A DNA stretch of 64,000 nt from Heterobilharzia americana (GCA_944470555.2 OX104134.1:101116701-101180700); one strand, 5' to 3'. Positions 50,262-60,340 are shown, numbered from the stretch's first letter. Notes: generated by a model not told the origin, from the letters alone. Program-made: numbers and translations.

Positions 50262-52403
50262 CTACGACAGCCCACAAGCTCTCATTTCCTCCTCGCACGA
50301 CCTCCTCCATGTCACCCTCGGACGTCCAACTCGTCGCCTCCCATGGGGATTCCACTCGAGGGCCTGACGCGTGATGTCCTCAGTCGGCCTTCTCAGTGCA
50401 TGGCCAATCCATCTCCACTTCCTCCTGCATATTTGTTGCGTGATAGGTTCTTGGTTGGTTCGTTCCCAGAGTTCCTTGTTGCTTATTCTTTCTGGCAATC
50501 CATCTGATCTTCAGTAACGAGGCAGCGTAAGCAGTTGTTGATGAATGTCTGTAGTTTATTGGAAATCCCTATCGTAACGCGCCAAGTCTCTGAACCATAT
50601 AGGAGCACTGACTTGACGTTGGTGTTGAAAATCCGGATCTTGTTCCGCATGCTGAGTGCAGAAGATCTCCGCACTGGTTTCAGGCTAATGAACGCCTGTC
50701 TTGCTTTCCCGATTCTGACTTTGACGTCCTCGTCCGTCCCGCCCGTAGTTGAAACAGTGCTTCCTAGATAAGTGAAGGAGGTTACTTCCTTTAAGTTTCT
50801 CCCGTTGACGGTGATTGGATTTTGTTGTTGTTGTTGATGGTGGTGGTGCGGTATCTTCATCACTTCTGTCTTCTCTATATTCACCTGAAGTCCCGTCTTC
50901 ACTGCCTCTTCTATCAACTTGTTAGTTTTTGCCTGTAGATCTTCAAGTTTATGTGACATTAGGCACAAGTCATCGGCGAAATCCAAGTCTTCTAGGTTCT
51001 TTTCCGCCGTCCAGCGTATCCCCCTCTTCTCGCTGCCTACTGTTTGCTGCATGATCCAGTCCACCACAATCAGGAATATCATGGGTGATAGTAGGCAACC
51101 TTGTTTCACTCCTGTCTTCACTTCAAAATCATCACTGAGCTTCCCATTGTGAATTACTTGGCATGTGGCATCTTCATATAGTTGTTGAATGAGGCGGATA
51201 AAGGTTTGCGGTACTCCGTAGTATTGAAGCAGTTTCCAAATTACTTCTCGGTCGACGCTGTCAAAGCCTTCTCAAAGTCGATGAAGTTGAGGCAGAGAGC
51301 TGATTGCCATTCTATGCTCTGTTCTATGATGATGCGAAGCGTTGCAATTTGGTCTGCACATGATTTGTACTTCATGAAGCCTGCCTGTTCCGGTCGTAGT
51401 TTTGAGTCCAGTGCATCTTTAAGCCTCTCCAGGATGATGCGGCTTAATATTTTACTTGCTTTGGGTGGACAGGAGAATGATTCCGCACCAGTTCTTGCAA
51501 GCACTGAGGTCTCCTTTCTTCGGCAGTTTGACAAGGTAACCCTTCTTCCAATCACTAGCCAGGTACCTTCCCTTCCTTCCACACCTTCTGCAAAAGTGGT
51601 GTGAGCATGTCTGCTGTTGTCTCTGCGTCTGTTCTCAATGCTTCTGGCGGTATTCCATCTGGTCCTGCTGCTTTCCCGCATTTCAGTAGCTTTATGGAGC
51701 TCAGGACTTCCATTTTCGTTGGAGGATTTATGTTCACTTGTAGTTCAGCGGCTGCAGGTGGTATTTGTGGGTGAAGTGCAGGTGGTGGTCGATTCAAGAG
51801 CTTTTTGAAGTGGTCGGCCCATTGTTTCCTCTGTTCCTCTTCTTTCGTAATTAAATTTCCGTCATCATCTTTTATTGGTTTCATGTGTGTTGATCTCTTC
51901 CCTGATAGCAACCTGGTTATTTGATACAATGTTGTCAGGTCTCTCTTACCTGCAGCCTGTTCTGCTTCACTTGCCAGTGTTTCGTAGAAGTGTCTTTTGT
52001 CTTTGCGTGCACTCTTCTTTACTTCTTTGTTCAGTGTTTTATACATTGTGCTCAGCTCCTCTTGTCGTTGAGCATCCTTGCACTGGTTTATCTTCTGCTT
52101 CACCATCCTCCTCTCCTCTATCAACTCCCAGGTATCCGTCGAGATCCATTCCTTGTCTTCTTTCTTCTTCCTTCCTAATACTGTTGTGCAGGTTTCTTTC
52201 CGCATCTCTTTCAAAGACTTCCAGTGTTCTTCCACACAGGTTTCTTCAGGGATGTTCCTCGATATCTCCCATTTTGTCTTGATGGCTGCCTTGAAGATCT
52301 CCTTTGTAGTTTCATCCTTCAGTTTCCGAGTGTTGTACTTGAATTGAGATCTATCACCAGCTTCCTTGAAGGCTTTCAACTTGATTTGGAAGGTTCCTTC
52401 CAC
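50262..52403 (-). pseudogene. RTE reverse transcriptase, frameshifted
   Basis: The frame 52403-51555 covers the long linker (WKSLKEMRKETCTTVLGR, EEQRKQWADHFKKLLN, KAAGPDGIPPEAL). After a frame change follow ILSRIILERLKDAL, EQAGFMKYKSCADQI and LNFIDFEKA. The frame 51121-50483 has TGVKQGCLLSPMIF and the catalytic DLDFADDLCLMS (FADD intact), then a His/Gln run, YLGSTVSTTGGTDEDVK, KARQAFISLKPV and SVLLYGSETW. The last frame, 50498-50262, has KWRWIGHALRRP and GRRRVGRPRVTW, the usual RTE C-terminus. At least three frame changes make it non-functional, but the catalytic residues survive. Confidence 0.88.
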
Positions 52404-53048
52404 TAGACAGTAAGTGGTCGGAACCTACATCTGCTCCTCTCCTTGACCTTGTGTCAAGTAAGCTGACTGCGTCTCCATTTTCCTGAGATGAAGTCGATTT
52501 GATTTTTAGTGTGTCCTGGTGCCTGGTGAAATCCATGTGGCTTTGTGGATATCTTTGTGCCTGAACACACTGCCTCCAATCACCAAATCGTTGAATGCGC
52601 AGAATTCTGCAAACAATTCTCCATTCTCATTCATTTCACCTAGCGCCTCTCGACCCATGGTTAGTTCTCTTCCCGTGTTGTCCCCCCCCAGTTTGGCATT
52701 CATGTCGCCCATCAGAATTTTGATATCGCCAACTGACGTCGATCTGCTTTCGCAAATCCCAAGCACTTCGATGTGATACCTTCTCATCTCCTTTGCAATC
52801 TGGGCTGCCTTGCTGGGTTCAAACATGGTGCAGACATTCCATGTCCCCACGTTTACTTTCGCTTTCATCGAGAGAAGACACATCGGCCAATTGGCTTCGC
52901 GAAGGCTTTCACCAACTGGCGTCATTTCGCCTCTCCGATTCCAGCGGGGAATAAGTTTGTTACTATTTTTTATATTTTGTTTGTGCTTTGAAGTTTCTTT
53001 AGCGGTTAGATTTGTTTTACGGGGTAGGGTTGCTAGCCCTATGCCCAA
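52400..53048 (-). pseudogene. RTE endonuclease domain, internally deleted and frameshifted
   Basis: An apurinic-type endonuclease that would nick target DNA. KVNVGTWNVCTMFEPSKAAQ (Asn motif) and EVLGICESR (catalytic Glu) are followed directly by SVGDIKILMGDMNAKLGGDN (Asp/Asn motif). In related RTE proteins some 70-80 residues lie between these, so the Tyr motif and core strands are missing. Then come KATWISPG, a frameshift near 52515, and TRSRRGADVGSDH (about 52420-52460) with the terminal SDH. A further frame change near 52405 leads into the RT frame. Confidence 0.8.
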
Positions 53049-53112
53049 CCTTCCCTCTTTATGTGGGCTTAGGAACGGCTAGTAATTAGTAAACTAGTTA
53101 ACCAGGCGAGGT

Positions 53113-53127
53113 TAAGACAATGGGAAT
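53113..53127. repeat. Target-site duplication, right copy
   Basis: TAAGACAATGGGAAT is identical to 50143-50157 and marks the 5' side of the nested RTE element. Confidence 0.95.
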
Positions 53128-54070
53128 AAGTTTAGCTAATCTAGTCTTTCCTCATAGGACAGATTCGAAAGGCCTGCCACGAGCTTAGTTCCTACCCTTT
53201 GAACACACTCGAGTGCGTCAGCATCCATTTTGGGAAGTGGGCCAGCCGCGTGAGTGCAGCATTCCAAGTGAGGTCTAATGTAAGTAGAATAGAGTATTCT
53301 GAATATGTCCTGATCAGAAAATTTGGAAGCCCTGTGGAAGGACTATAACACGCGGAAGCCCTTTGCTGCAGCTGCATTACAGTTTGCCGAGGTTTTCAAA
53401 TCATGACTAATGATGACGCCCAAGTCTTTTGGTTCAGAGACTGGGAGTAGTGGTGTACCATCAAAGGAATACTGGAAACAGTTGCTGTGACCAATGTTCA
53501 TAATTGCACTTCAGTTAGAGTTGATTTCCAGGCACCAACGTTTGGACCAACCTACTAGTTCACATAAATCCGGTTGAAGTGCATACCCATCTGCATCACT
53601 GCGTATGGCTCCTCAAATCTTTATATCATCGGCAGATAACGGTACCGAAGGGTTGAGCGTATTTGGCAATTAGTTGATATACAACAAGAGATGTCGTGGA
53701 CCCAGAGTTGTTCCTCGAGAAATTCCACTCATCACATGTTTCCACCTGGATAGTATCCCATTCACCCTTACTCTTTGCCTTCTATCATGCAGAAAGCCCC
53801 TAATCCAAGCTTGCAATGAAGCACCAAACCCGAAGGAGGAGAGCCTTCCTGGTAATTCCACATGTGACACTTTGTCGAATGCCTTACTGAAGTCTATAAA
53901 CGTGGCATTTATTGGTAGCTTGTAATCACGGGTTGCAACCCATTCCTCTCTTGCACCAAGGAGGTTAGTTGGACAGGAGTGTCCAGTACGAAAACCGTGT
54001 TGTCAAGGTGTCAAGGGGCTGGTTGGTTCAACATGTTTAAGTACCTTATGACGAATCATCTGTTCTAAAA
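53113..54070 (-). mobile_element. CR1-like retrotransposon copy 2, reverse transcriptase (segment 2)
   Basis: It is identical in all the stretches I compared to 45837-46794 (constant offset 7276). The shared defects include the SADD catalytic variant and the stop codons after LLLYIN and DIKI. The frames 53670-53870 and 53192-53377 give the same peptides as copy 1. Identity stops at 54070, where this copy jumps to the linker region over a short repeat (TCTGTTCTAAAA, TCTGTTCTAAGA). Confidence 0.9.
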
Positions 54071-55470
54071 TCTGTTCTAAGATCAATGAGCAACTGCAAA
54101 ACTCCTTCCTTTGTTGTGAACACAATATCCATTAGTTAGAAACGGTGTTGACACCACTAGTGAGCACCCCTCATTGTCATGATCTACAGAGAAGACCTCA
54201 CCAAAGTAATCAGATAAACATTCAGCCTCGGACAGATTAGATTCCGCCAGACTACAGGACTTTTCATCCGTCGCCAGAGAGGGAATTCCACATTTTCTTT
54301 TAGTCCCCCTTCTGATGAATGAGAACAGTCTTTGGGGGCGATTTCGGCAATCCCTCAGAAGCTGCTCCTCGTAGGGCATTCAAGACCATGTGATCAAAGT
54401 CTTGCGGAGATTACGGACTTTACAGTACTCAGTCCTAAGTGTTTCCAGTCCAGTTGTCAGAAACAAGTCCCATAAACATTTCCTCCGCCTTAACAGTAGC
54501 TTAGTGTCTTTATTAAACCACGGAGGGCGATATGAGGATCGTCGTGGAGTGAAACACGGAATAAATGGCGTCGTTACCTCTTCAAATAGAGTTCTAAACC
54601 TATTTTGTGCATTCTCAATGGACGAGTCCTTGTCGATGGTCCAATCCTTACTGACTGCGCAATCCCTTAAACTTGAAATGTCCGCGCGCCATACACTGGG
54701 TCTAGAGGAGGCAGTGTCATGATCAAACTCATTACTCCGAAAACCAAAAGTTAGTACTACATGGTCGTTGTTAGCTAATGGAGGGAAGTGTCGTAGATCC
54801 AGAATGTCTTCACATTAATGGGTTAAAACTAAATCCAATAACGATGGCTTGTGTTCAAAATAGTAACGTATTGTATGTGTTATGTTTTGAACTAAAGCAG
54901 ATTCTAAGACCGTCAAAAGTGAATCATTTTCGAAGGAACCACCTGGTGGTGAGACTGTTAGTTCCGTCCAGTTTATGTGTGGAGCATTCAGATCCCCAAC
55001 TATTAGGCATCTGTTACTTCTACTCCAATTACGTATATGGGTTAGCACGAAGTCATTTGTAAGGCATGATGTACTACGGTAAACGACTTTGGTTGTACAG
55101 ATACTTTGCTTTGACTTCGGCTCGCAAATGGCCGGGTCCAGCATTCATGTGCTTCTGACGTGACCAATCGTATGTGGATGTCATGCCGGACATGGAGTAA
55201 TATGCTACCACCTTCGCGACCCGCAACTTCATCTGTTCTTACACAGTACCACCCCGTCAGGAGTGGCGTAAAATCTGAACCCGCCATTAGCCAAGTTTCA
55301 GTAAGGGCCACAATGTCACTACCTGGTTTACTGATTAGAGTCTCGAGGTCTGTCATTTTACTTCTAATACTGCGAACAGCCTTGTAGGTTACTCTCACTG
55401 TGTTGGAAGAGCTCCATGACCCACCCATACGAGCTTTGAAAGCATTCGCTTCCAAGACCTCACAGTCCAA
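54071..55470 (-). pseudogene. CR1-like endonuclease and linker
   Basis: On the minus strand KAVRSIRSKMTDLETLISKP and DIVALTETWLMAGSDF (endonuclease Glu motif, about 55330) come first. Then VVYRSTSC, CLIVGDLNAPHINWTEL (GDxNAPHxxW motif) and PSLLDLVLTH follow, then the linker with RPPWFNKDTKLLLRRRKC and LFSFIRRGTKRKCGIPSL. The order and motifs are those of CR1 elements. Between the linker (ends about 54083) and the RT the first third of the polymerase domain is missing. A few frame changes occur near 54800 and 55130. Confidence 0.85.
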
Positions 55471-55479
55471 AAACCTTCT

Positions 55480-56455
55480 ATTTTAAGATAGTTTTTCTTA
55501 TCAGTTTGTCAAGCCTTAAGTTCGGCGGCAGCGTCTCTTCATTTTGTGCCACCCTCAAGGGGCCAGTCACGTTGGGTATAGATATCCGAATTCCGTAGTT
55601 TCGATCGGTTTAATCATGAGTATATCCACTTCATCCCTGTAGCCCAAAACAACTTTTAAAATTCCCATTTCACCAGGTCTCTCATCCGTTTTCTTACCTT
55701 GCATAACTACTTTGGAGGTATGTACCCCTTTAGACTTTTCACGTGAAATGCTTGTGATGGCAGACGCGAATAGTTTCAGGTCATAGCAGCGACGTAGAAT
55801 CTTTGTCTAATGACTCCTCAACATTCCGGAAGACCACACTCGGCGCTGGAGTGGAATATATGAGTCGTGTGTTGATGGCCTCCGAAACCTCTTCAATAGG
55901 TTCCATAAGCTTAGTAGCTTCAGTGATAACCTTTGGCCATCTCTTCGAATGCTTTCTTGGGGAATTCTATGTAGATTCGTTGACCACTTCTATTGAGTCA
56001 ACTCTGCCATCAGAGATGCAGTCTTTTGGTGAATCCTCTGGCATTATAGTTGGTGTACCATTTGCCCTCGGTTTTCTCTTGCGTCGAGAGCGCCTCGAAA
56101 CCGGTGTAATTTCAACAATTGGACCACTAGCATCCATTAGTCCATTGAGAGATCCTGTGTCACATGAATTAACTATAACGCAGCGTAATCATCTCATGTC
56201 ACATTAGAATGACAGTTCTCATTTCCACATAGCTGTTTTTCGACTAGTAACCTTTCAATAGCTTCCTGAATTACGGCTGACAACGGCTCGCAGCAGAAAT
56301 CACGTAACCAAGGAGAAGCTACTTTGCTGCCAATCCGGTACAAACTTTGTGGAACCAACATCCAAATGCACCACACTGCATACCTCCATCCACCGGAAAC
56401 CCACAGCTGGGACGGCGGCAAACGTGATTATCGCTAAAGTGTTATTCATTAGTAC
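55480..56455 (-). pseudogene. CR1-like ORF1 with PHD-like zinc finger
   Basis: On the minus strand NHVCRRPSCGFPVDGG and MQCGAFGCWFHKVCTGLAAK (about 56300-56430) give a Cys4-His-Cys spacing like the PHD finger of CR1 ORF1 proteins. A one-base slip follows, then WLRDFCC and a polar linker (SRRSRRKRKPRANGTPTI, about 56040-56110). The following PAPSVVFRNVEESLDKDSTS segment fits ORF1 of trematode CR1 elements. Many stops appear downstream (55500-55800). The 5' end of the element lies near 56455, about 385 bp before the TDP-43 start codon. Confidence 0.65.
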
Positions 56456-56541
56456 CGTGTACTAACTGAAGTATCCGATCAAAATTTCGACAAAAGGACT
56501 TAAGTTGTGACAACACAAAGACCAACCTTAAGCCACAAAAA

Positions 56542-56751
56542 ATGATTAAACTTCAAGCACTGACTCAAGTAATTCAAGTCAAGGTATATAAGAAAGTCTT
56601 TGATGCAGATTACACAACGAAAGCAATAAAGTCAAAGCCGTGGAAATATTCACTTCCTGTTTTTAAAGCGAGTGCTCTGAAGCCATTCAAAGGGAAGCTT
56701 CTTCTAATCCACAAACAAACATTAGGATCGTTTAAACCACTTCAAGTTTGA
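56542..56751 (+). CDS. Small basic ORF upstream of TDP-43, uncertain
   Basis: A 69-codon frame, rich in Lys (for example KSKPWKYSLPVFKASALKPF), ends 89 bp before the TDP-43 start codon. I do not recognise it. It lies between the CR1 5' end and a conserved gene. It could be a small protein in a two-gene transcription unit, an upstream ORF in the TDP-43 leader, or chance. The composition is less AT-rich at first and second codon positions than random DNA nearby, but I have no homologue to cite. Confidence 0.25.
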   Translation: MIKLQALTQVIQVKVYKKVFDADYTTKAIKSKPWKYSLPVFKASALKPFKGKLLLIHKQTLGSFKPLQV

Positions 56752-56818
56752 GTTCAAATTCGCAGTTGTTCGTTCGACAGCATAAAAATAAATTATAAAC
56801 CTTGGACGTAGTCAGAGG

Positions 56819-56833
56819 TCACTTTGTCTTTAG
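56819..56833 (+). promoter_or_regulatory. Possible trans-splice acceptor of the TDP-43 mRNA
   Basis: TCACTTTGTCTTTAG is a pyrimidine-rich tract ending in AG seven bases before the ATG at 56841. Schistosomes add a spliced leader to many mRNAs at such sites. It could equally be a cis acceptor or chance. Confidence 0.3.
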
Positions 56834-56840
56834 CGTTACA

Positions 56841-58069
56841 ATGGCAGGTGTTGATTACATACGAGTGTGTGAGGATGAAGATGAAACTCCAATCGAAGTT
56901 CCAATAGAAGAAGATGGAACCGTACTACTTACAACATTGAACTCTATCTTTCCAAAGTCAACTGGTCTGAAATATTTAGCCCCAGAATCAGGCTGTTATA
57001 GAGGCGTGCGACTGAACGACGGGAAACTTTATGCACCATCAGATGGTTGGGTGCACGTTTACCAGTGCGCGTTCCCGAAAGGTAGTAATCTTTATTAACT
57101 GTGTTAAAAAACATCTGCAGACAATAAAAGAAAAGGCAACGAAGACCAGAACTCTTCAACCTCCAAATGCAAGAAGCTAGACGACAAAAAGTGCACGGAT
57201 CTAATTGTATTAAATTTGGCTTGGAAAACTGATGAGTCTGTACTTAGAGACTACTTTTCTCGATATGGCGACCTTGTGACAGTTCAGGTACCTATTTTTT
57301 CTTCCGCATATGTTGTTATTCAGATCAAACGTCACCCCGTATCTCAATTGAGTAAAGGATACGGGTTTATTCGCTTCACTGACATCGAATCTCAAGTTAT
57401 GTGTCTTTCTGAACGCCATAGTATTGATGGCCGTTGGTGTGACGTAAGAATCCCAATTTCTAAGGTAAAATGTATGGTTTTTACTGACGTCTTCAGTCGG
57501 AGGGTGACCGTCAGGAAGTTTGTCGTAAAGTTCATGTTGGCGGTATTACTGAATCGATCACAGCTACCGTGCTCAGAGAATATTTCTCACAATTTGGAAC
57601 AGTAAGCTCTATCCGCATGTTTAATTTTGATAGGTGATTGATGTGTTTATTCCCAAGCCATTTCGTTCTTTCGCCTTCGTATCATTTGAGGATCCTGAAG
57701 TTGCAGCAGATTTACTGGGCAAAGATCAGGTTATAGAAGGAATTTCGGTTTCTATTGGCTCGGCTGTCCCCAAACTGCCTCCTCAGCAAAGTCGACAGAA
57801 CCATACGATATATTCTGATTCTCAATATGTAAACTCACACAACCCATGGGGTATGTATTTAGTATGATGAAACCTTATTTTCTATGTTTATAGCCTGGCC
57901 ATACCCTTCAATGATGAATAGTCCAAATTCTCGAGATTTTAGCTATAGTATGTACAACTCCATGAACTCCGTGCCCAACTACTCTATGACGTCTCATTCA
58001 CCAATCTCAAATAGTTTCACGCCATATCAAAGACAATACAACTCAAATGGAAATAGGATTAATATGTAG
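56841..58069 (+). CDS. TARDBP: TDP-43 homologue (TAR DNA-binding protein), six exons
   Basis: A nuclear RNA-binding protein; TDP-43 binds UG-rich RNA and controls splicing and mRNA stability. Exons: 56841-57081, 57121-57287, 57324-57464, 57497-57601, 57634-57850, 57894-58069. They join to 349 codons (348 residues) with TAG at 58067-58069. The five introns of 39, 36, 32, 32 and 43 nt all have GT..AG ends. Residues 1-81 form the N-terminal ubiquitin-like domain ([26 protein letters not shown]). A KRK..KCKK stretch (83-101) is a likely NLS. RRM1 (about 107-183) has LIVLNLAW and KGYGFIRF, then [16 protein letters not shown]2 (about 195-262) has VHVGGI and [15 protein letters not shown]. The tail (263-348) is Tyr/Ser/Asn/Pro-rich with a single Gly, unlike the Gly-rich tail of the 414-residue human protein, and lacks its Ala-rich helix. 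The ATG at 56841 is preferred over the in-frame ATG at 56802, which adds 13 residues not seen in the family. Identification by recall of the family, without a database search. Confidence 0.95.
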
Positions 58070-59005
58070 AAAGGGTATGTCTGTATATTTTTTATTTAAA
58101 CGCCAGTTATTTCTAGTTATTCGCATTCCATTTAAATCTATATAACTGTTGTAGGTATGTTAGTGTTTACGATTATGCATTTATGTGATTTAACTGTCCA
58201 TTTTCAGAAATTTGGCAGACTGTAACAAACCATTATTTATAGTGGACCCAAAGGTTAATTACTTTTAGCTAACAAACGTTAGATACCTGCAACACGCTTA
58301 TCTAGTGTGAAACTGAATGGTATTACGATTATGCCAGAGGTTTGACATAAGGCTGACAGATCTATTGATCAGGTTGTCGGCCTGTGTACTGATGGTAAGT
58401 TCCATTTGGTATATGTTACAGCCGAGTATCTAAGTTTGATGTTAACAGGAGTAAATATAGAGCATCTAGAATTACGAAAAAAACTGGTGTTTCGTGTGCG
58501 GTCCGAATTTGCAGACAAACATTGTTGATAAGCACCAGGAAGCCCCAAAACTGGATCCTGTTCATCCTATCGGTTAACTCAGCATACAACAGAAATGCGG
58601 TACATAGCACTATCGCATTGTTAATCTAATTGGCCAATTCGCATGGTAATCACATCATGCATGAGCAGTGCTACGAAAAAAACTGGTCAATTATCTGTAG
58701 TCTCCATATCTACTTTATGCGACGACGTCAACAGCATAATTGGACAGGATCGACTACAGCGCAACATACTCGTTCTTTGACAAATGGTCAGATATCTGAC
58801 TGGCACCAGTTAGCACACAAGTTGACGGATATCAAACTAGCCTTCTATGTCCGAGCTGGGATTTCATCAGTAACCAACCCGTTGGCTGATGCAACTTTCT
58901 AAATGAAGTGGTCAACTCATTCTGCCATTTCGTTCCCCATTCTTGAACTAGAAGTAGCTCCGGACTAGTCCTGAATCATTTTCTGGGAGTTCCAAAACCC
59001 GTATT
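58070..59005. other. TDP-43 3' flank, unassigned
   Basis: No canonical AATAAA signal was found close after the stop. An open stretch of 60 codons at 58346-58525 (+; VVGLCTDGKFHLVYVTAEYL) has no start codon at its head and I cannot identify it. A 90-codon frame at 58630-58902 also is unrecognised. Confidence 0.35.
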
Positions 59006-59009
59006 AGCA

Positions 59010-60340
59010 AAACTCATTTCTACTCAAGCCACTCGGAAGCCTGCATTTCGTCAGCGTCTTCACGTGGCAGAACACTGTCGTCTGTGAACTGCAATTCAAC
59101 CAGACGCTCTCCAGGTAGTAGATGAGTCAATGTAAAGTAAAAGGTACCTACGTCTGTGTTCATTAAATATGTCTTCAGTGAAGCTAAGTAGGAACACTTA
59201 CAGTGGTCACCTCCGGCAGACACCACTGGTTGTCGTCAGTTTAGGTGTTAACTCTCCATAGTGCTTTACATGACTGCTTGAGTTCGAGTGGGGAGCTTTG
59301 ACTAACTCTACATACCTGCTCGTTACTCCCTTCTCAAGCAGATACTTCGAGAATGCCTGTTGGTCAGCACCGTCGAATGCCGCCTTAAGATCAATAAATC
59401 TGATGTGTCAGCCATATCCTGGCGAAGGTCTGCTTTATGCACACTTGTCCACGTTAAAAACCTACCTGGTTCCTTCAAGTTTGCTGTTCTTAAACTACAC
59501 CATCGCTCTACTCGGTAATTTTCTACCTCCATCTTAAACGTAACAGGCGACAAACCGTCAGGTCCTGCGACATCGAGGGGATTGAAAGACCGACATCTAT
59601 GTTCTATTAATGTTCGAACTGAATGCTAGGCAGGTGAATTTTACTGTAGGTCACTTAGACTATTCTTCAGTGTTCCTCCTAACGGTCTAGAATCCTTGTC
59701 GTTATTGGTGACAGCTTCACTTACTATCAGCCTCTTCCTGCCAGTACCCTTAACAACTCTGAGCAGTTGCTGAGTTATACTTAGTGTTGATGCCATTTCC
59801 ATCTTTCTCGCTTTAGTCACTCACCACTCCTGGCTATCAGTGCGAAGCTGCCTAGTCATCTTACGTTTGAGCTGCTTGTAATCCTCATTGTGGCACAATT
59901 ATACTGGAATGAGTCTTTCCATATTAGTGAGTGCGGATGGCGTTGTTGGAATACATTGACATTTACTAATTTCCGAGTGTAGGTTACCAACTGTCTTCGC
60001 CGCTGTTTCTACAGCAGAAAGAATGTCACGCTGTTTCCTCAGGATCAGAATTTCTGTCGTTTCCGGACAAATGCTGAACCATCTCAACAAATATGGACTT
60101 GATGCTCTCATCTTCCAATCGAAAACTCACAGACTTCACTGCCGCCTGTTTCTTGCGACCAGTTGGACGCCAACAACACGTGGTCGAAGTCCAAACAGGT
60201 ACTCCAGAGAGATTAGTAACCCCCTCTGATCCTTTCCAAGGATGACTTATTACAGGGTGATCTCTTGGTAAAACAAAATGTGACTATTGTCGTAGTGTAT
60301 GATACCAGGCTATGATAGGGTCAGAACGCAGGTGGTGACA
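59010..60340 (-). pseudogene. RTE-like retrotransposon, linker and RT fragment
   Basis: On the minus strand a linker is visible (EMVQHLSGNDRNSDP about 60020-60090; KGTGRKRLIVSEAVTNNDKD about 59690-59760). VAGPDGLSPVTFKMEVEN (about 59520-59570) follows. After a frame change come DLKAAFDGADQQAFSKYLLE, KGVTSRYVELVKA, HYGELTPKLTTTSGV (about 59230-59400), LLPGERLVELQFTDDSVL and REDADEMQ (about 59030-59120). The spacing fits an RTE-type reverse transcriptase. The catalytic YADD is FTDD here, so the copy is dead. It is a different family from 50158-53112. Confidence 0.7.

Larger units (their letters stand above)
50158..53112 (-). mobile_element. RTE-type non-LTR retrotransposon nested in CR1 copy 2
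   Basis: About 2.95 kb, inserted on the minus strand between 15-bp target-site duplications. Its 3' end (left) has an A-rich AAAAAAAAATAATAATAA tail. The 5' leader (right) lies at about 53050-53112, followed by an endonuclease and then a reverse transcriptase reading toward lower coordinates. RTE clade elements have this layout, usually as one reading frame over about 3 kb. This copy has an in-frame internal deletion in the endonuclease and several frameshifts, so it cannot act alone. It is related to the schistosome SR2/RTE group; I do not assign a name. The remnant at 1-1640 is the same family. Confidence 0.9.

Noticed and set aside
56802..56840. An upstream in-frame ATG for TDP-43
   Set aside because: It would add 13 residues (MDVVRGHFVFSVT) unlike any TDP-43 N-terminus, and it spans the possible acceptor AG at 56831-56833. 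The ATG at 56841 starts directly with the conserved domain.
58385..58411. A 27-nt GTAAG...ACAG micro-intron downstream of TDP-43
   Set aside because: Shorter than the five real introns, and the frame is open without splicing it. No protein match supports an exon on either side.
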